Source of the DNA: Pseudanabaena frigida
GTDB lineage: Bacteria; Cyanobacteriota; Cyanobacteriia; Pseudanabaenales; Pseudanabaenaceae
Assembly (NCBI GenBank): GCA_003242085.1
Contig: QBML01000025.1
Coordinates: forward strand, 1 to 64,000
Reading direction: 5' to 3'
Length of the DNA: 64,000 nucleotides
Position numbers and translations under genes: made by a program. Under the pieces are notes generated by a model, which saw nothing but the letters and a program-made list of their open reading frames with translations, searched no databases and had not been told where the DNA came from. Positions 26,080 to 36,049 of this stretch are shown here, in pieces. The stretch's first letter is position 1. Each line of letters starts with the position of its first letter.

Positions 26080-26800
26080 AAACGGCTAGGAATTTCTGAA
26101 TGACTTCATTACTTAGTTCTGATGTTTTGCCAGAAGCAACAATACCGCCTTTTTGCATGGCATAGTACCAGTCAGCTTGGCGCACAAAATGCAAATGCTG
26201 CTCCACTAACAAGATCGAAATACCTGTAGTAGCAACAATATGCTTAACCGCAGATTCAATCTCTAAAATAATTGATGGCTGAATTCCTTCTGTCGGTTCA
26301 TCGAGGATTAATAATCTGGGTTGTCCCATTAAAGCGCGGGCGATCGCTAATTGTTGTTGTTGACCGCCGCTAAGGTCGCCACCCATGCGATTGAGCATTG
26401 ATTTTAGTACTGGAAATAGCTCATGCACCATATCCAAAAGATTTTGGCGCACCGCAGGCGTGACAGGATGAGATTCTAAACCTAGTAATAGATTTTCTCT
26501 GACGGTCATCCGTGGCATTACTTCGCGACCTTGAGGCACATAGCCCACACCCATTCTCGCCCTTTGATCGGGAGTAAGTTGGGTGATGTCTTTCCCGAAA
26601 AAGGATACATCACCTAGTCTAGGTTTCAGTAATCCCATGATCGTTTTCAATAGAGTAGTTTTCCCTACCCCATTACGACCAATCAAGCAGACCATTTTCC
26701 CAGAAGCAACACCCATATCTACATTACGGAGAATATGACTCTCACCATAATAAACATTAAGATTATTCAGTCGCAAAATCGGGTCGTTAATTTCTTCCAC
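26078..26800 (-). CDS. urtE: Urea ABC transporter ATP-binding protein UrtE
   Basis: A 240-aa ATPase of the branched-chain amino acid/urea (HAAT) type and the second ATPase of the Urt system. Motifs: Walker A GRNGVGKTT, Q-loop GYVPQGREVMPRMTV, signature DLSGGQQQQLAIA, Walker B LLILDEPTEGIQPSII and H-switch VEQHLHFVRQ. The order urtA-B-C-D-E is the standard cyanobacterial one, and the linked urease genes support urea as substrate. Confidence 0.95.
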   Translation of the reverse strand: MEEINDPILRLNNLNVYYGESHILRNVDMGVASGKMVCLIGRNGVGKTTLLKTIMGLLKPRLGDVSFFGKDITQLTPDQRARMGVGYVPQGREVMPRMTVRENLLLGLESHPVTPAVRQNLLDMVHELFPVLKSMLNRMGGDLSGGQQQQLAIARALMGQPRLLILDEPTEGIQPSIILEIESAVKHIVATTGISILLVEQHLHFVRQADWYYAMQKGGIVASGKTSELSNEVIQKFLAV

Positions 26801-26872
26801 AAAGTACCTCTGTTCTAATTTGATTCTTTAGGGGTGAGCTATTAGCTTGTAAAGAACTGCAATTACCAAAAG

Positions 26873-27628
26873 CTAATGCTCCTCCTCTTCCTGCTGACCT
26901 AAATAGACCTCAATTACTCTTGGATCGTTCTGCACTTCTTCAAAGTTGCCTTCACAAAGTACACTGCCTTGATGTAAAACTGTTACCTTGCGCGCTATTT
27001 GACGCACAAATTCCATATCGTGCTCAATGACAATAATGGAATGAGTTTCCGCCAGCGACATCAAAAGTTCACCTGTTTTTTCTGTCTCTTCATCGGTCAA
27101 ACCTGCAACGGGTTCATCTACTAGTAGTAAATCTGGAGACTGAGCTATTAGCATCCCGATTTCTAGCCATTGCTTTTCACCATGTGATAGAAACTCTGCT
27201 TTCATCTCCGACTTATGAATTAGTCCGATTGTGTTCAAAAGATCATTGACCTTTTGCTTTTCTACTACTGATGGTGGCTTAAACAATGTGGAAAAGACAT
27301 TCTTATCTGGATTACTCGCTAGCTCTAAGTTCTCTCTTGGCGTAAGATTGAGGTATACGCGAGGAGTTTGGAACTTACGCCCCACACCCATTCTGGCAAT
27401 TTTATGCTCAGAAAGTGATCGCGTATTTTTGCCCTTAAATCTGACTTGACCTTGGGTAGGTTTTACCTTACCCGTAATTACATCTAGGAATGTAGTTTTA
27501 CCTGCACCGTTGGGACCAATGATTACCCTTAGCTCACCTTGTTCCATATCAAAGTTCAAGTTGTTGATGGCTTTAAATCCATCAAAGCTAACGGTAACAT
27601 CTTCAATTTCTAGGATTTTCCCTTTCAC
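26873..27628 (-). CDS. urtD: Urea ABC transporter ATP-binding protein UrtD
   Basis: A 251-aa ATPase resembling LivG. Walker A is GPNGAGKTT; IARMGVGRKFQTPRVYLNLT carries the Q-loop; the signature region reads LSHGEKQWLEIG (SHGE in place of SGGQ is normal for UrtD); Walker B is LLLVDEPVAGL. The start overlaps the end of urtC by 26 bp, which suggests translational coupling. Confidence 0.95.
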   Translation of the reverse strand: MKGKILEIEDVTVSFDGFKAINNLNFDMEQGELRVIIGPNGAGKTTFLDVITGKVKPTQGQVRFKGKNTRSLSEHKIARMGVGRKFQTPRVYLNLTPRENLELASNPDKNVFSTLFKPPSVVEKQKVNDLLNTIGLIHKSEMKAEFLSHGEKQWLEIGMLIAQSPDLLLVDEPVAGLTDEETEKTGELLMSLAETHSIIVIEHDMEFVRQIARKVTVLHQGSVLCEGNFEEVQNDPRVIEVYLGQQEEEEH

Positions 27629-28799
27629 TTTGCACCTCTGGATCTAACTCAAGACTAGGATATGTAACCGTTGGTCTGCCAAAAAAGATTCTCCTAAATA
27701 GCAATACGCCACTCGTGCGACACCAACCAACTAAACCATCGGGCAATACCATGACTACAATCAAGAACATTGCACCTTGAAAGAATAGCCAAATTTCGGG
27801 GAATTGCTCACTCAGTAAGCTTTTAGCAAAGTTGACTAAAATTGTACCGATTAATGCACCGATCAGTGTAGCGCGACCGCCTACAGCCACCCAAATCACC
27901 ATTTCAATGGAAAGAGCGATATCCATTGATTTGGGGGAAATGATTCCAGTTTGAGGTGTAAATAATGCACCACCAATGCCAGCTAAAACTGCTGAAATCG
28001 CAAATACTAATACCTTAAAACCTGTAGGATCGTAGCCAGAGAATCGAGCGCGGTTTTCATCATCTCTCAATGCGATTAACAAGCGCCCGAATCTACCACT
28101 AGTTAGCCAACGGCAAAGTGCATAGGCTAGTCCTAAAAAGACAACAGTTAAGATGTAGAAAACTCTTTGGGTCTCAGGAGCATTGATATCGTAGCCAAAA
28201 ATGGTTTTGAAATCAGTAAGTCCATTTGTGCCATTGATCAGTTGTTGCTGACCGTTAAAGAAGTTGAAAAAGATGATCGTGGTGGCTTGGGTGAGGATCG
28301 AGAAATACACGCCACGAATCCGATTTCTAAATACTAAGTATCCTAAGATTGCGCCAACAATCGCAGGGATTAACACGATCGCTAAAACGGTAAATTGGAA
28401 AGAATAAAATGGCTCCCAAAGGGCAGGAAGTTTATTAATGCCATAGAGAGGCATAAATTCAGGCAACTTCTGCGTAGCATCAGCGGGAAATTGCAGTTTT
28501 AAGTGCATCGCAAGGGCATAGCCGCCCAAGCCAAAAAACACACCATGACCTAAGCTTAAAAGTCCAGTAAATCCCCAGATCAGATCAATTCCTAGACCAA
28601 CGATCGCTAAAGCCAGAAATCGACCTAGCATCGTGATTCTAAAGGCTTGACCCGTTGCCGTAAAAATTACGGGAACTACAAAAACAAGGATCAGTGCGAT
28701 CGCTAAGCCGACACCAACTTCAATCCCTAGCGATCGCCAATTCTTCTGAGATGTCGATGGAGTTGGAATATTTTGAGAAATATCTTCTATCATGCTCAT
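27603..28799 (-). CDS. urtC: Urea ABC transporter permease UrtC
   Basis: A 398-aa permease of the LivM type with about ten hydrophobic helices. Family signatures are GLIDLIWGFTGLLSLGHGVFF-like sequence near residues 73-93 (GFTGLLSLGHGVFFGLGGYA), LRDDENRARFSGYDPTGFKV (the EAA-like cytoplasmic loop) and AVGGRATLIGALIGTILVN. It forms the urea channel with UrtB in the cytoplasmic membrane. Confidence 0.95.
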   Translation of the reverse strand: MSMIEDISQNIPTPSTSQKNWRSLGIEVGVGLAIALILVFVVPVIFTATGQAFRITMLGRFLALAIVGLGIDLIWGFTGLLSLGHGVFFGLGGYALAMHLKLQFPADATQKLPEFMPLYGINKLPALWEPFYSFQFTVLAIVLIPAIVGAILGYLVFRNRIRGVYFSILTQATTIIFFNFFNGQQQLINGTNGLTDFKTIFGYDINAPETQRVFYILTVVFLGLAYALCRWLTSGRFGRLLIALRDDENRARFSGYDPTGFKVLVFAISAVLAGIGGALFTPQTGIISPKSMDIALSIEMVIWVAVGGRATLIGALIGTILVNFAKSLLSEQFPEIWLFFQGAMFLIVVMVLPDGLVGWCRTSGVLLFRRIFFGRPTVTYPSLELDPEVQSERENPRN

Positions 28800-28829
28800 T
28801 TGTCTATTACATACTGATGTTCAGGACAT

Positions 28830-29999
28830 TTACAGCTCTACTGATCGACCTTTTTGAGGAAACATGCCCGCAGGCTTGTACTGTAAAAAGGCAACAATCG
28901 CAAGGAAAAGGAGTACTTTTGCCATGCTGGTAGTACCAAAGAAAGTGAAAAATCCTGCTACAGGACTTTGTGCACCAAACAAAGTGACAAAGGTTTGTGA
29001 ACCAAATAGATAGCTGGTGATCCCAATCGCCATCGCTGCCGCAATACTGCCAACTAACTTACCGACACCTCCAACTACGACCACCATAAAAGTATCAACT
29101 ATATAGTTCTGTCCAGTATTTGGTCCTACTGATCCAAGGAAGCTAACTGCACAGCCTGCAATTCCAGCTAGTCCAGATCCAAGAGAAAAGGTAAGCGCGT
29201 CAACGGTTTTAGTAGGAATCCCTAAACAAGAACTCATTTGGCGGTTTTGCATAACAGCACGGATGCGTAAACCCCAAGGCGATTTCTCTAGGAATAGATA
29301 GATACTAATTACGCAAACAATAGTTAGGACAATTATAAATAAACGCACGTAGGGAAACTGAATCGAGCCAATTTGCAAACCACCCCGCAACCATTTTGGA
29401 GCAGTTACATCCACGTTTTGCGCTCCAAACCAAGGTTGAGTCACTGCGATTTTATAGGTCTGAGCCATCAACACAGCTACAGCTCCTGAAATAGCAAGCG
29501 ATAGGGGCAATAAGATTGCGATCGCCCAACTACGGATTGATTCCCAATTCGGTCTTTTTTGGAGAATCCAGACTCCGACAAAATACAAAATGCTAAAAAC
29601 TACTAGACCAGCCAAAATCACCCAATTGACACTACGGACAAATTGTTGAAAAATCAGGCTCACGCCCCAAGTTGCCAGAAGCGTCTCTAGCGGTCGTCCA
29701 TACAGATAGCGAATCACTCCTTTTTCTAGGAGAAATCCAATCCCTGCGGTCACTAAAAAAGCGGCAATTAGTGCGGCAAAAACATAAAAATCTGTCCAAG
29801 GTTCTCCCAGCTTTTTGAAACCATTCTGCACTAAAAAAGTCGTATAGGCTCCAAACATCATCAGTTCGCCATGAGCCATATTGATTACGCCCATTAAACC
29901 AAAGACGATCGCCAAACCTAATGCAGCTAGCAACAAAACAGAACCTGTACTGATGCCGTTAAATACTCCCTGAAGAAGTTGGAGAAGATTCTCTGTCAT
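28830..29999 (-). CDS. urtB: Urea ABC transporter permease UrtB
   Basis: A 389-aa LivH-type permease. Recognisable parts: GISTGSVLLLAALGLAIVFG, LMGVINMAHGELMMFGAYTT (with the typical NMAHGE), RAVMQNRQMSSCLGI (the EAA-like coupling loop) and TFMVVVVGGVGKLVGSI. An inserted periplasmic stretch around residues 170-210 is usual for UrtB. A 218-bp gap containing two hairpins separates it from urtA. Confidence 0.95.
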   Translation of the reverse strand: MTENLLQLLQGVFNGISTGSVLLLAALGLAIVFGLMGVINMAHGELMMFGAYTTFLVQNGFKKLGEPWTDFYVFAALIAAFLVTAGIGFLLEKGVIRYLYGRPLETLLATWGVSLIFQQFVRSVNWVILAGLVVFSILYFVGVWILQKRPNWESIRSWAIAILLPLSLAISGAVAVLMAQTYKIAVTQPWFGAQNVDVTAPKWLRGGLQIGSIQFPYVRLFIIVLTIVCVISIYLFLEKSPWGLRIRAVMQNRQMSSCLGIPTKTVDALTFSLGSGLAGIAGCAVSFLGSVGPNTGQNYIVDTFMVVVVGGVGKLVGSIAAAMAIGITSYLFGSQTFVTLFGAQSPVAGFFTFFGTTSMAKVLLFLAIVAFLQYKPAGMFPQKGRSVEL

Positions 30000-30050
30000 G
30001 TTTCTATCAACATTATTTATCGGTACTGAGTATCCCTAAGATAAGGAAAT

Positions 30051-30202
30051 CCAGATTAAACCTTAAAGTGCTGATTTACAACGCTTCAAAATTTAATCTG
30101 GTATTTCTATCTAATTTTAATTAGCAAATAAGTTGAGGGGTATTTCGAACTCCTCTTTTATAATTCCAGTTATGGTAATCCGCGAACTGCCTTAACTGGA
30201 AT
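30051..30202 (-). terminator. Two hairpins in the urtA-urtB gap
   Basis: Inverted repeats TAACTGGAAT/ATTCCAGTTA (30163-30172 / 30193-30202) and CCAGATTAAA/TTTAATCTGG (30051-30060 / 30092-30101). Such structures after a binding-protein gene commonly stabilise its mRNA and allow partial termination, so that UrtA exceeds the membrane subunits. The role here is inferred. Confidence 0.55.
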
Positions 30203-30217
30203 CAAACAAGTTGAAGG

Positions 30218-31549
30218 TTAAGCCTTCTTGAATTTGCCGCCTTTCGCTTTATCTGAGTAGTCACATGCGTAACCTTTAGTTTCAGCAACAAATTGGTTCC
30301 ATGGCAATGGCGCAACTGCGGACTTAGTTTCGTAAACAACCTTGAACTGACCATCGGCTGTGACTTCACCAATCCGTACAAACTTGGACAAGTGATGGCT
30401 ATTTTCCATTGTTACCATACCTTCAGGTGCATCGAAGGTTTGACCGAGTGCAGCCATTCTTACCGCTTCGAGATCTTCAGCTTTACCTGCTTTCTCAACA
30501 GCTTTCTTCCAGATATTGACCGCAATATAGCCAGCTTCCATGGGATCGTTGGTGACGCGATCTGCGCCATACTTAGCTTTGAATGCTTCTACAAACTTCT
30601 TGTTGGTAGGGTTATCAACAGTCATGAAGTAGTTCCAAGCTGCATAGTGACCCTTGAGGAATTCAGGACCGATCGCCTTAACTTCTTCTTCCGCAATACT
30701 GACTGACATCGAAGGATATTTATCAGCAGTCAAGCCAGCGCCTTGCATCTGTTTGAAGAAAGCAACGTTACTATCACCGTTAAGTGAGTTGTAGATTACA
30801 CCGCCATTTGGCAATGCTTGTTTAATCTTGGCGATGATTGGGGTTACTTCAGAGTTGCCTAGTGGGAGGTAATCTTCACCAACTACCTTGCCGCCAGAAG
30901 CTTCCAATTGGGCTTTGATGATTGTATTGGCAGTACGAGGGAATACATAGTCAGAACCAACTAGGAAGAAGTCTTTACCCTTGTTCTTGAGCAGCCATTC
31001 TACAGAAGGCTCAATTTGTTGGTTAGGAGCAGCACCAGTGTAGAAGATATTCTTTGAGCATTCTTGTCCTTCGTATTGGACAGGATAGAAGAGTAAATGA
31101 TCCTTGGCTTCAAATACTGGTAGCACAGCTTTACGACTTGCTGAAGTCCAGCAACCGAAGACAACTACGACCTTATCTTGGTCGATCAATTTCTTAGCTT
31201 TTTCAGCAAATGTTGGCCAGTCAGAAGCACCATCTTCAACGATTGCTTCAATTTGCTTGCCTAGAACACCGCCACCCTTGTTAATTTCTTCGATCGCAAG
31301 TTGGGTCGCATCAACTAGGCTCTTTTCACTAATTGCCATTGTGCCACTCAAAGAGTGTAGGATGCCGACTTTGATCTTGCCACCGCTAGCTGCTGTACTT
31401 GTAGCAGTGGGAGAAGCAGATGTGGTTGCTGCTGTGGTAGTTGCGGCGGTTGTTGGGGTTGTAGTTGTTGTCGCTGGAGCGCAGGCTTTAATTAAACTAC
31501 TTACCCCTAGGGCAGCAGAGCCATAAACAATAAACTTGCGACGATTCAT
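30218..31549 (-). CDS. urtA: Urea ABC transporter substrate-binding protein UrtA
   Basis: UrtA is the periplasmic urea receptor. The preferred start is ATG 31549 ([15 protein letters not shown], 443 aa), with ATG 31561 four codons upstream. The N-terminus combines a twin-arginine RRKF motif with a lipobox-like LIKAC, followed by a long Thr/Ala-rich linker, so a Tat-exported lipoprotein is likely. The binding domain follows: [20 protein letters not shown], then [18 protein letters not shown] and [14 protein letters not shown], typical of UrtA. It is the first gene of the urt operon. Confidence 0.95.
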   Translation of the reverse strand: MNRRKFIVYGSAALGVSSLIKACAPATTTTTPTTAATTTAATTSASPTATSTAASGGKIKVGILHSLSGTMAISEKSLVDATQLAIEEINKGGGVLGKQIEAIVEDGASDWPTFAEKAKKLIDQDKVVVVFGCWTSASRKAVLPVFEAKDHLLFYPVQYEGQECSKNIFYTGAAPNQQIEPSVEWLLKNKGKDFFLVGSDYVFPRTANTIIKAQLEASGGKVVGEDYLPLGNSEVTPIIAKIKQALPNGGVIYNSLNGDSNVAFFKQMQGAGLTADKYPSMSVSIAEEEVKAIGPEFLKGHYAAWNYFMTVDNPTNKKFVEAFKAKYGADRVTNDPMEAGYIAVNIWKKAVEKAGKAEDLEAVRMAALGQTFDAPEGMVTMENSHHLSKFVRIGEVTADGQFKVVYETKSAVAPLPWNQFVAETKGYACDYSDKAKGGKFKKA

Positions 31550-31561
31550 TTGACTGCTCAT

Positions 31562-31928
31562 TAAACTTTAACGCCTCCAAACTTGGATACTAGAAAACTT
31601 TTTAAGAAAAACTAGGATGGAGGTCGAACCTCACTCCTCTCACATTAACCAATCGAAACGACGGCTTTACAATCGTTATATAGATACCCTTGGCTGGTTG
31701 TATCACAGAATACATTTTATTCTTGGGACTTTTTGCAGTCAATGCCTAGTTCAACTTACTATTGAGTCATCATTACTGTCTAGTAAAAGCTGTAGAAGTC
31801 TTGCGTTATAAAAGCTTTTAAGTGTTTTGCTTGGCGATTGCACAGTAAATTTTTATACATTATAGTAACTGCTTGTATAAAACAAAAGAGAAGTGGCAAA
31901 AGCAGCGCTTCTCTTTTTTAGCATTAAT
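31562..31928 (-). promoter_or_regulatory. urtA upstream region with an NtcA-type box
   Basis: GTATCACAGAATAC at 31700-31713 matches the NtcA consensus GTAN8TAC exactly. On the minus strand a TATAAC (31675-31680) lies 19 bp downstream, as a possible -10. The usual NtcA promoter has about 22 bp there, so the exact -10 is uncertain. NtcA activation of urt genes under nitrogen limitation is established in other cyanobacteria. Confidence 0.75.
31884..31917 (-). terminator. ureG terminator
   Basis: The 10-bp stem AAAAGAGAAG (31884-31893) / CTTCTCTTTT (31908-31917) lies just beyond the ureG stop codon. Read on the minus strand, its second arm is followed by T-containing sequence. Confidence 0.7.
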
Positions 31929-32522
31929 TTACATTCTATTTATAATAAAATCCATAACTTTTGTTAAGCCTTCCTGAGTCTTAAGATTACTGAATACAAA
32001 AGGTTTTGTACCACGCATTTTTAGAGAATCGCGTTCCATTATCCCCAAGTCTGCGCCAACAAATGGGGCAAGATCGGTTTTATTAATCACTAATAAATCA
32101 GATTTTGTGATTCCAGGCCCTCCCTTGCGCGGAATTTTGTCTCCTGCGGCAACGTCAATTACATAAACAGTCAAATCAACGAGTTCGGGACTGAATGTAG
32201 AGGCAAGATTGTCGCCGCCACTCTCAACAAATATTAAATCTAAATTTTTAAAGCGAAGTTCTAGTTGCTCGATCGCAGCTAAGTTCATTGAGGCATCTTC
32301 ACGAATTGCTGTATGGGGGCAGCCTCCCGTCTCCACGCCAACAATTCGATCTCGCTCCAAAGCTTCACTACGCACGAGAAACTGAGCATCCTCTTGGGTA
32401 TAGATGTCATTAGTTACGACGGCAATTTGGAAATGCGATCGCATCGATTTACAAAGAGAATCTACAAGTGCAGTTTTCCCAGAACCAACGGGGCCAGCAA
32501 CCCCCACACGAAATGGTGACAT
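31929..32522 (-). CDS. ureG: Urease accessory GTPase UreG
   Basis: UreG is a SIMIBI-class GTPase that delivers nickel to urease with UreD, UreE and UreF. It is 197 aa. The P-loop is [15 protein letters not shown], and the metal-binding CPH motif lies in [20 protein letters not shown]. Also visible are [20 protein letters not shown] and the guanine-specificity loop [11 protein letters not shown]. It is divergent from ureE, 82 bp away, so the accessory genes are split between strands. Confidence 0.97.
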   Translation of the reverse strand: MSPFRVGVAGPVGSGKTALVDSLCKSMRSHFQIAVVTNDIYTQEDAQFLVRSEALERDRIVGVETGGCPHTAIREDASMNLAAIEQLELRFKNLDLIFVESGGDNLASTFSPELVDLTVYVIDVAAGDKIPRKGGPGITKSDLLVINKTDLAPFVGADLGIMERDSLKMRGTKPFVFSNLKTQEGLTKVMDFIINRM

Positions 32523-32604
32523 AGAGATTTATCCTTAACTCTTATAATTACTCATAGTGCGCTGCACAGACCATAATATGTTGAAAATCCAATATAATTA
32601 GCTC

Positions 32605-33060
32605 ATGCACATCATTACACAACGTTTATCGATAGAGGCAAGAAAACTGGTTAATTCAGATTCGCTTCTAACTTTGGCGCTAGTTGCTGAAGATAGAACT
32701 CGTAGTCGGCATCGATTCACGACAGTCGAAGGAGAAGAGATTAATCTCCAACTTCAGAGGGGGACAGTCCTCAGAGAAGGGGATATTCTCGCTGACGAAA
32801 ACGATCGGGCGATCGCCAAAGTTATTTCTAAGCCCGAACCAGTCTTGACTGTTACTGCTAAACAGCCTATCGATTTTTTACGTGCAGCTTATCATCTAGG
32901 TAATCGTCATATTTCCTTGGAAATTACCGAAAAATATTTGCGTCTATCGCCCGACTCAGTTTTAGAGGATATGATTTTGCAGCTAGGATTGACAGTAACT
33001 CAAGAAGTGCAACCTTTTCAGCCAGAATCTGGCGCTTACCATCATCACCATGATCGTTAA
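32605..33060 (+). CDS. ureE: Urease accessory protein UreE
   Basis: UreE is the nickel-storage metallochaperone. The 151-aa protein has the N-terminal domain with RTRSRHRFTTVEGEEINLQL and the C-terminal domain with AAYHLGNRHISLEITEKYLR, where the conserved His lies in GNRH. The short histidine-rich tail AYHHHHDR is a likely nickel-binding end. Its stop overlaps the ureF start by 11 bp. Confidence 0.95.
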   Translation: MHIITQRLSIEARKLVNSDSLLTLALVAEDRTRSRHRFTTVEGEEINLQLQRGTVLREGDILADENDRAIAKVISKPEPVLTVTAKQPIDFLRAAYHLGNRHISLEITEKYLRLSPDSVLEDMILQLGLTVTQEVQPFQPESGAYHHHHDR

Positions 33061-33811
33061 TTCTGAATCTCTGAAATTATTACGACTATTACAAATCACC
33101 AGTCCATCTTTACCTGTAGGTGCTTACAGCTATTCCGAAGGGATTGAATATTTATGTAGTTCGGGAATCATCCAAAATGAATCTGATTTGTGTCTTTGGT
33201 TAAAAAGAGAGATGAGTGATGGTTTCATCACCAATGAAGCGGCGATCGCACTTCGCGCTCATCAAGCCGCGATCTTTGGTGATATAGATGGTCTAAAATA
33301 CTGGAATGGCTGGTTTTCCGCGACACGAGAAACTGAGGAAATCCGCTTAGCAAGTTGGCAGATGGGACAATCGCTAATAAAATTATGGTGTCAACTTTCA
33401 GATTGCCAATCATCTAATTTGGCATCGTCAAATCTCAGTCTAAGTTCAACTAAAACAAGGCAAGAAATTAGCGAATTGTTACCAACAGCTAAAGATAATT
33501 CTGAAGGAAAGGGCTGTAATTATGTGATCGCTTTTGGAATTGTTGCTGCAAGTTTAGAAATTGATGCTTCTGATACAATTATTGGCTACATTTATAGTTG
33601 GCTATCTAATTTAGTTAGTGCCGCAGTTAGGTCAATTCCTTTAGGACAAACAATTGGACAGCAGATTATTTTTAGCCTTAGTTCAGATATTTTGCTCAGT
33701 TCTCAATCAGCGCTACAACGTTTGGATAGTGAATTGGAATGGTGTGGATGGGGAGCTAGTTTAGCTTGCTCTAATCATGAAACTCAATACTCTAGGCTAT
33801 TTCGCAGTTAA
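33050..33811 (+). CDS. ureF: Urease accessory protein UreF
   Basis: UreF acts as the GTPase-regulating partner of UreG in the urease maturation complex. It is 253 aa, slightly longer than usual because of a Ser-rich insert around residues 120-155. Typical parts: LLQITSPSLPVGAYSYSEGI, EAAIALRAHQAAIFGD and the C-terminal AAVRSIPLGQTIGQQIIFSL. Translation is probably coupled to ureE through the 11-bp overlap. Confidence 0.95.
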   Translation: MIVNSESLKLLRLLQITSPSLPVGAYSYSEGIEYLCSSGIIQNESDLCLWLKREMSDGFITNEAAIALRAHQAAIFGDIDGLKYWNGWFSATRETEEIRLASWQMGQSLIKLWCQLSDCQSSNLASSNLSLSSTKTRQEISELLPTAKDNSEGKGCNYVIAFGIVAASLEIDASDTIIGYIYSWLSNLVSAAVRSIPLGQTIGQQIIFSLSSDILLSSQSALQRLDSELEWCGWGASLACSNHETQYSRLFRS

Positions 33812-33814
33812 TCA

Positions 33815-33925
33815 TAATTAAGTGGCTTGAAACACCACCCACTAGAAAATAAAGTGAGAGCTTTATGCCCCTTTATTTTCTGGGTTTTATATTCTAAGAT
33901 TGCTGTAACCAAGACGAGAGTTCTG
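33815..33925. repeat. Degenerate palindromic repeat after ureF
   Basis: The sequence around 33843-33882 (AGAAAATAAAG ... CTTTATTTTCT, then GGGTTTTAT) and the right-side ATTCTAAGATTGCTGTA resemble the right half of the TAGCAATG-type repeat family, in decayed form. It may act as the ureEF terminator. Confidence 0.5.
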
Positions 33926-33988
33926 AGATTTTAGTGCAAGAAGTACTTTACGCTGCCTAATATACCTACCGCCAATAGTTAGAAAAGT

Positions 33989-34834
33989 ATGGAAACTGAA
34001 AATCATAGAATAGTTAATACTCAACAACTTTTCTTGGCTACGGTTGAAAGTCTAGAGAATGAAATCAATGAATTAAAAACTCAGAACTTTATTTTAAAAG
34101 CTCAGTTAGACGAAAAGGTCGCTCAACAAGAACACTTGTTACAAGCTAACAAGTGTATGCAGGCTGAAATAGTAGATCTCAAACTGACAGAAACTGCTCT
34201 GCGATTATCTCTAGATCGACTTTTGAGTGAAAAGAACGATCTAGAGATAATTCTTGATACGACGACATCGCATAGTGACACGATTGAAGCAATGATGTAT
34301 GACAAGGCTCTATTGCTAGCTCGTGAAGTAACTATTGATGGATTGACCCAGATTGCAAATCGACGCGCCTTTGACCAAAGATTAGAAAAAGAATGGCAGC
34401 GTTTAGCAAGAGAAAGTCTTCCCATGTCAATGCTGTTATGTGATGTTGATTTTTTCAAACGATATAACGATCGCTATGGGCATCCAACAGGAGATGAATG
34501 TTTGCGAACAGTTGCCAAAGCGATCGACGCATGTATTCGCCGTCCTGCCGATTTGGCAGCGCGTTATGGTGGGGAGGAGTTTGCAGTGATTTTACCGAAC
34601 ACTGAAAGAGAAGGTGCAACCTTTATCGCCGAACAGATTTGTCAAGTGATTGACGACCTAGCTATACCCCATGAAGCATCTTATGTGAGTAATCATGTCA
34701 CGATTAGTATTGGTATATCTTCTACTATGCCCGATTATAGAGTATCGCCCAAAAATTTGATTGAATCTGCGGATAAAGGTTTATATCTGGCTAAAAATCA
34801 AGGACGTAATCGTGCTGTCTTTAGTGGTAGTTAA
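33989..34834 (+). CDS. Diguanylate cyclase with coiled-coil N-terminus
   Basis: A 281-aa protein that makes cyclic di-GMP from two GTP. Residues 15-100 form a heptad-rich coiled coil (SLENEINELKTQ, then LLSEKNDLEIILD), a likely dimerisation or signal-input helix. The GGDEF domain follows (about 105-280): the active site GGEEF is at 194-198, and the inhibitory I-site RPAD is at 185-188, five residues ahead. The metal-binding DVDFFKRYNDRYGH is present. There is no transmembrane segment, so the protein is cytosolic. A partner receptor is not encoded nearby. Confidence 0.95.
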   Translation: METENHRIVNTQQLFLATVESLENEINELKTQNFILKAQLDEKVAQQEHLLQANKCMQAEIVDLKLTETALRLSLDRLLSEKNDLEIILDTTTSHSDTIEAMMYDKALLLAREVTIDGLTQIANRRAFDQRLEKEWQRLARESLPMSMLLCDVDFFKRYNDRYGHPTGDECLRTVAKAIDACIRRPADLAARYGGEEFAVILPNTEREGATFIAEQICQVIDDLAIPHEASYVSNHVTISIGISSTMPDYRVSPKNLIESADKGLYLAKNQGRNRAVFSGS

Positions 34835-34867
34835 TGCTTGGTGGTGCACTGTTTCCTAGAAAGTTTT

Positions 34868-34946
34868 TATAGCTGTCGTCAGTCATAATCAAAACCCGAA
34901 AGAGTATTGCGATGCTTTGTTTCGCAACACTCTTTCGGGCTTTGAT
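34868..34946. repeat. Palindromic repeat between convergent genes
   Basis: The left part TATAGCTGTCGTCAGTCATA, then AATCAAAACCCGAAAGAG, forms an imperfect stem with CTCTTTCGGGCTTTGATT (ending near 34946). The left end resembles the TATAGCAATG-type repeats. It lies between the cyclase stop and the dehydrogenase stop and can terminate both. Confidence 0.65.
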
Positions 34947-34951
34947 TGTTT

Positions 34952-35965
34952 CTATTTTGAGGCGATCGCCTTATCTATCTTTATCGCGTTAGCACAATCT
35001 CCAGTCTGCTCGAATTCAGAAATATTTGAAAGAGTAGTTTCTGCAATATTAGCAAGTGCTTCACTAGTAAAAAAAGCTTGATGTCCTGTAACGATAACAT
35101 TTGGGAAGGTTAGTAATCTCTGAAAAGTATCATCTTGGATAACTTGACTGGATAAGTCTTCAAAAAATAAATCAGCTTCTTGTTCGTACACATCAATGCC
35201 GAGATAACCGATCGCTCCAGATTTCAAACTGTCGATCGCTGCTTGTGTATCGATTAGCCCGCCGCGGCTAGTATTGATCAACATCACCCCATGCTTCATT
35301 TGAGCGATCGCTTCGGCATTAATCAAATGATGCGATTCGGCTGTAAGTGGGCAATGTAGAGAAATAATATCTGATTTGGCAAACAGTTCGGACATAGAAA
35401 CATATTCCATTCCTAACTTTAAGCAAACTGTATTTTGATAAGCGTCATAGCCTAATAATTTGCAGCCAAACCCATACATGATTTGAGAGAAGATGGCACC
35501 AATTCTACCCGTACCAATCACGCCAACCGTTGCTCCATGCAAATCAAAACCAAGTAATCCCTCAATTGAAAAATTTCCTTCTCTGACGCGATTGTAGGCA
35601 CGATGCACTTTACGATTGAGTGAAAGAATTAGAGCAGCGGCATGTTCGGCAACGGCGAATGGAGAATAGGCAGGAACGCGAACGATCGCAATTTCAAATT
35701 TGTTAGCCGCAACTAAGTCCACATGGTTAAATCCAGCCGATCTTAGGGCAATGAGCTTTGTCCCTCCATGAGCAAGTTTTTCTAGAATTTCCGCATCAAG
35801 ATAGTCGTTGATAAAAATGCAGACTGTGGAAAATCCTACAGCAAGTGAAACTGTCTCATGGCTAAGATGAGACTCAAAAAAGATAATCTCGTGTTGATGT
35901 TGCTCATTCGCTGAGTTGAAGGATTGGCGATCGTAGGACTTAGTATTAAAGAAGGCAACTTTCAT
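34952..35965 (-). CDS. D-2-hydroxyacid dehydrogenase (D-lactate dehydrogenase-like)
   Basis: A 337-aa NAD-dependent dehydrogenase; start ATG 35965 ([16 protein letters not shown]), with an ATG two codons upstream. The motifs are [20 protein letters not shown] (GxGxxG Rossmann fold), [20 protein letters not shown] with the catalytic Arg, and a His in [33 protein letters not shown] at the N-terminus matches the fermentative D-lactate dehydrogenase (LdhA) group, reducing pyruvate to D-lactate. The neighbouring glgP suggests a role in dark or fermentative carbohydrate breakdown (inference). Confidence 0.9.
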   Translation of the reverse strand: MKVAFFNTKSYDRQSFNSANEQHQHEIIFFESHLSHETVSLAVGFSTVCIFINDYLDAEILEKLAHGGTKLIALRSAGFNHVDLVAANKFEIAIVRVPAYSPFAVAEHAAALILSLNRKVHRAYNRVREGNFSIEGLLGFDLHGATVGVIGTGRIGAIFSQIMYGFGCKLLGYDAYQNTVCLKLGMEYVSMSELFAKSDIISLHCPLTAESHHLINAEAIAQMKHGVMLINTSRGGLIDTQAAIDSLKSGAIGYLGIDVYEQEADLFFEDLSSQVIQDDTFQRLLTFPNVIVTGHQAFFTSEALANIAETTLSNISEFEQTGDCANAIKIDKAIASK

Positions 35966-35993
35966 AATCAAGTTTTTCCTATTTTATAGCAGA

Positions 35994-36037
35994 ATCAAAA
36001 AAAGGAGGCAGTGCTAAGCGCTACCTCCCTTTTTTGA
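35994..36037 (-). terminator. glgP terminator hairpin
   Basis: An imperfect stem of TCAAAAAAAGGAGG with CCTCCCTTTTTTGA around a short loop, 13 bp beyond the glgP stop codon. Poly-T on the minus strand supports an intrinsic terminator. Confidence 0.75.
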
Positions 36038-36049
36038 ATTTAGAATATG

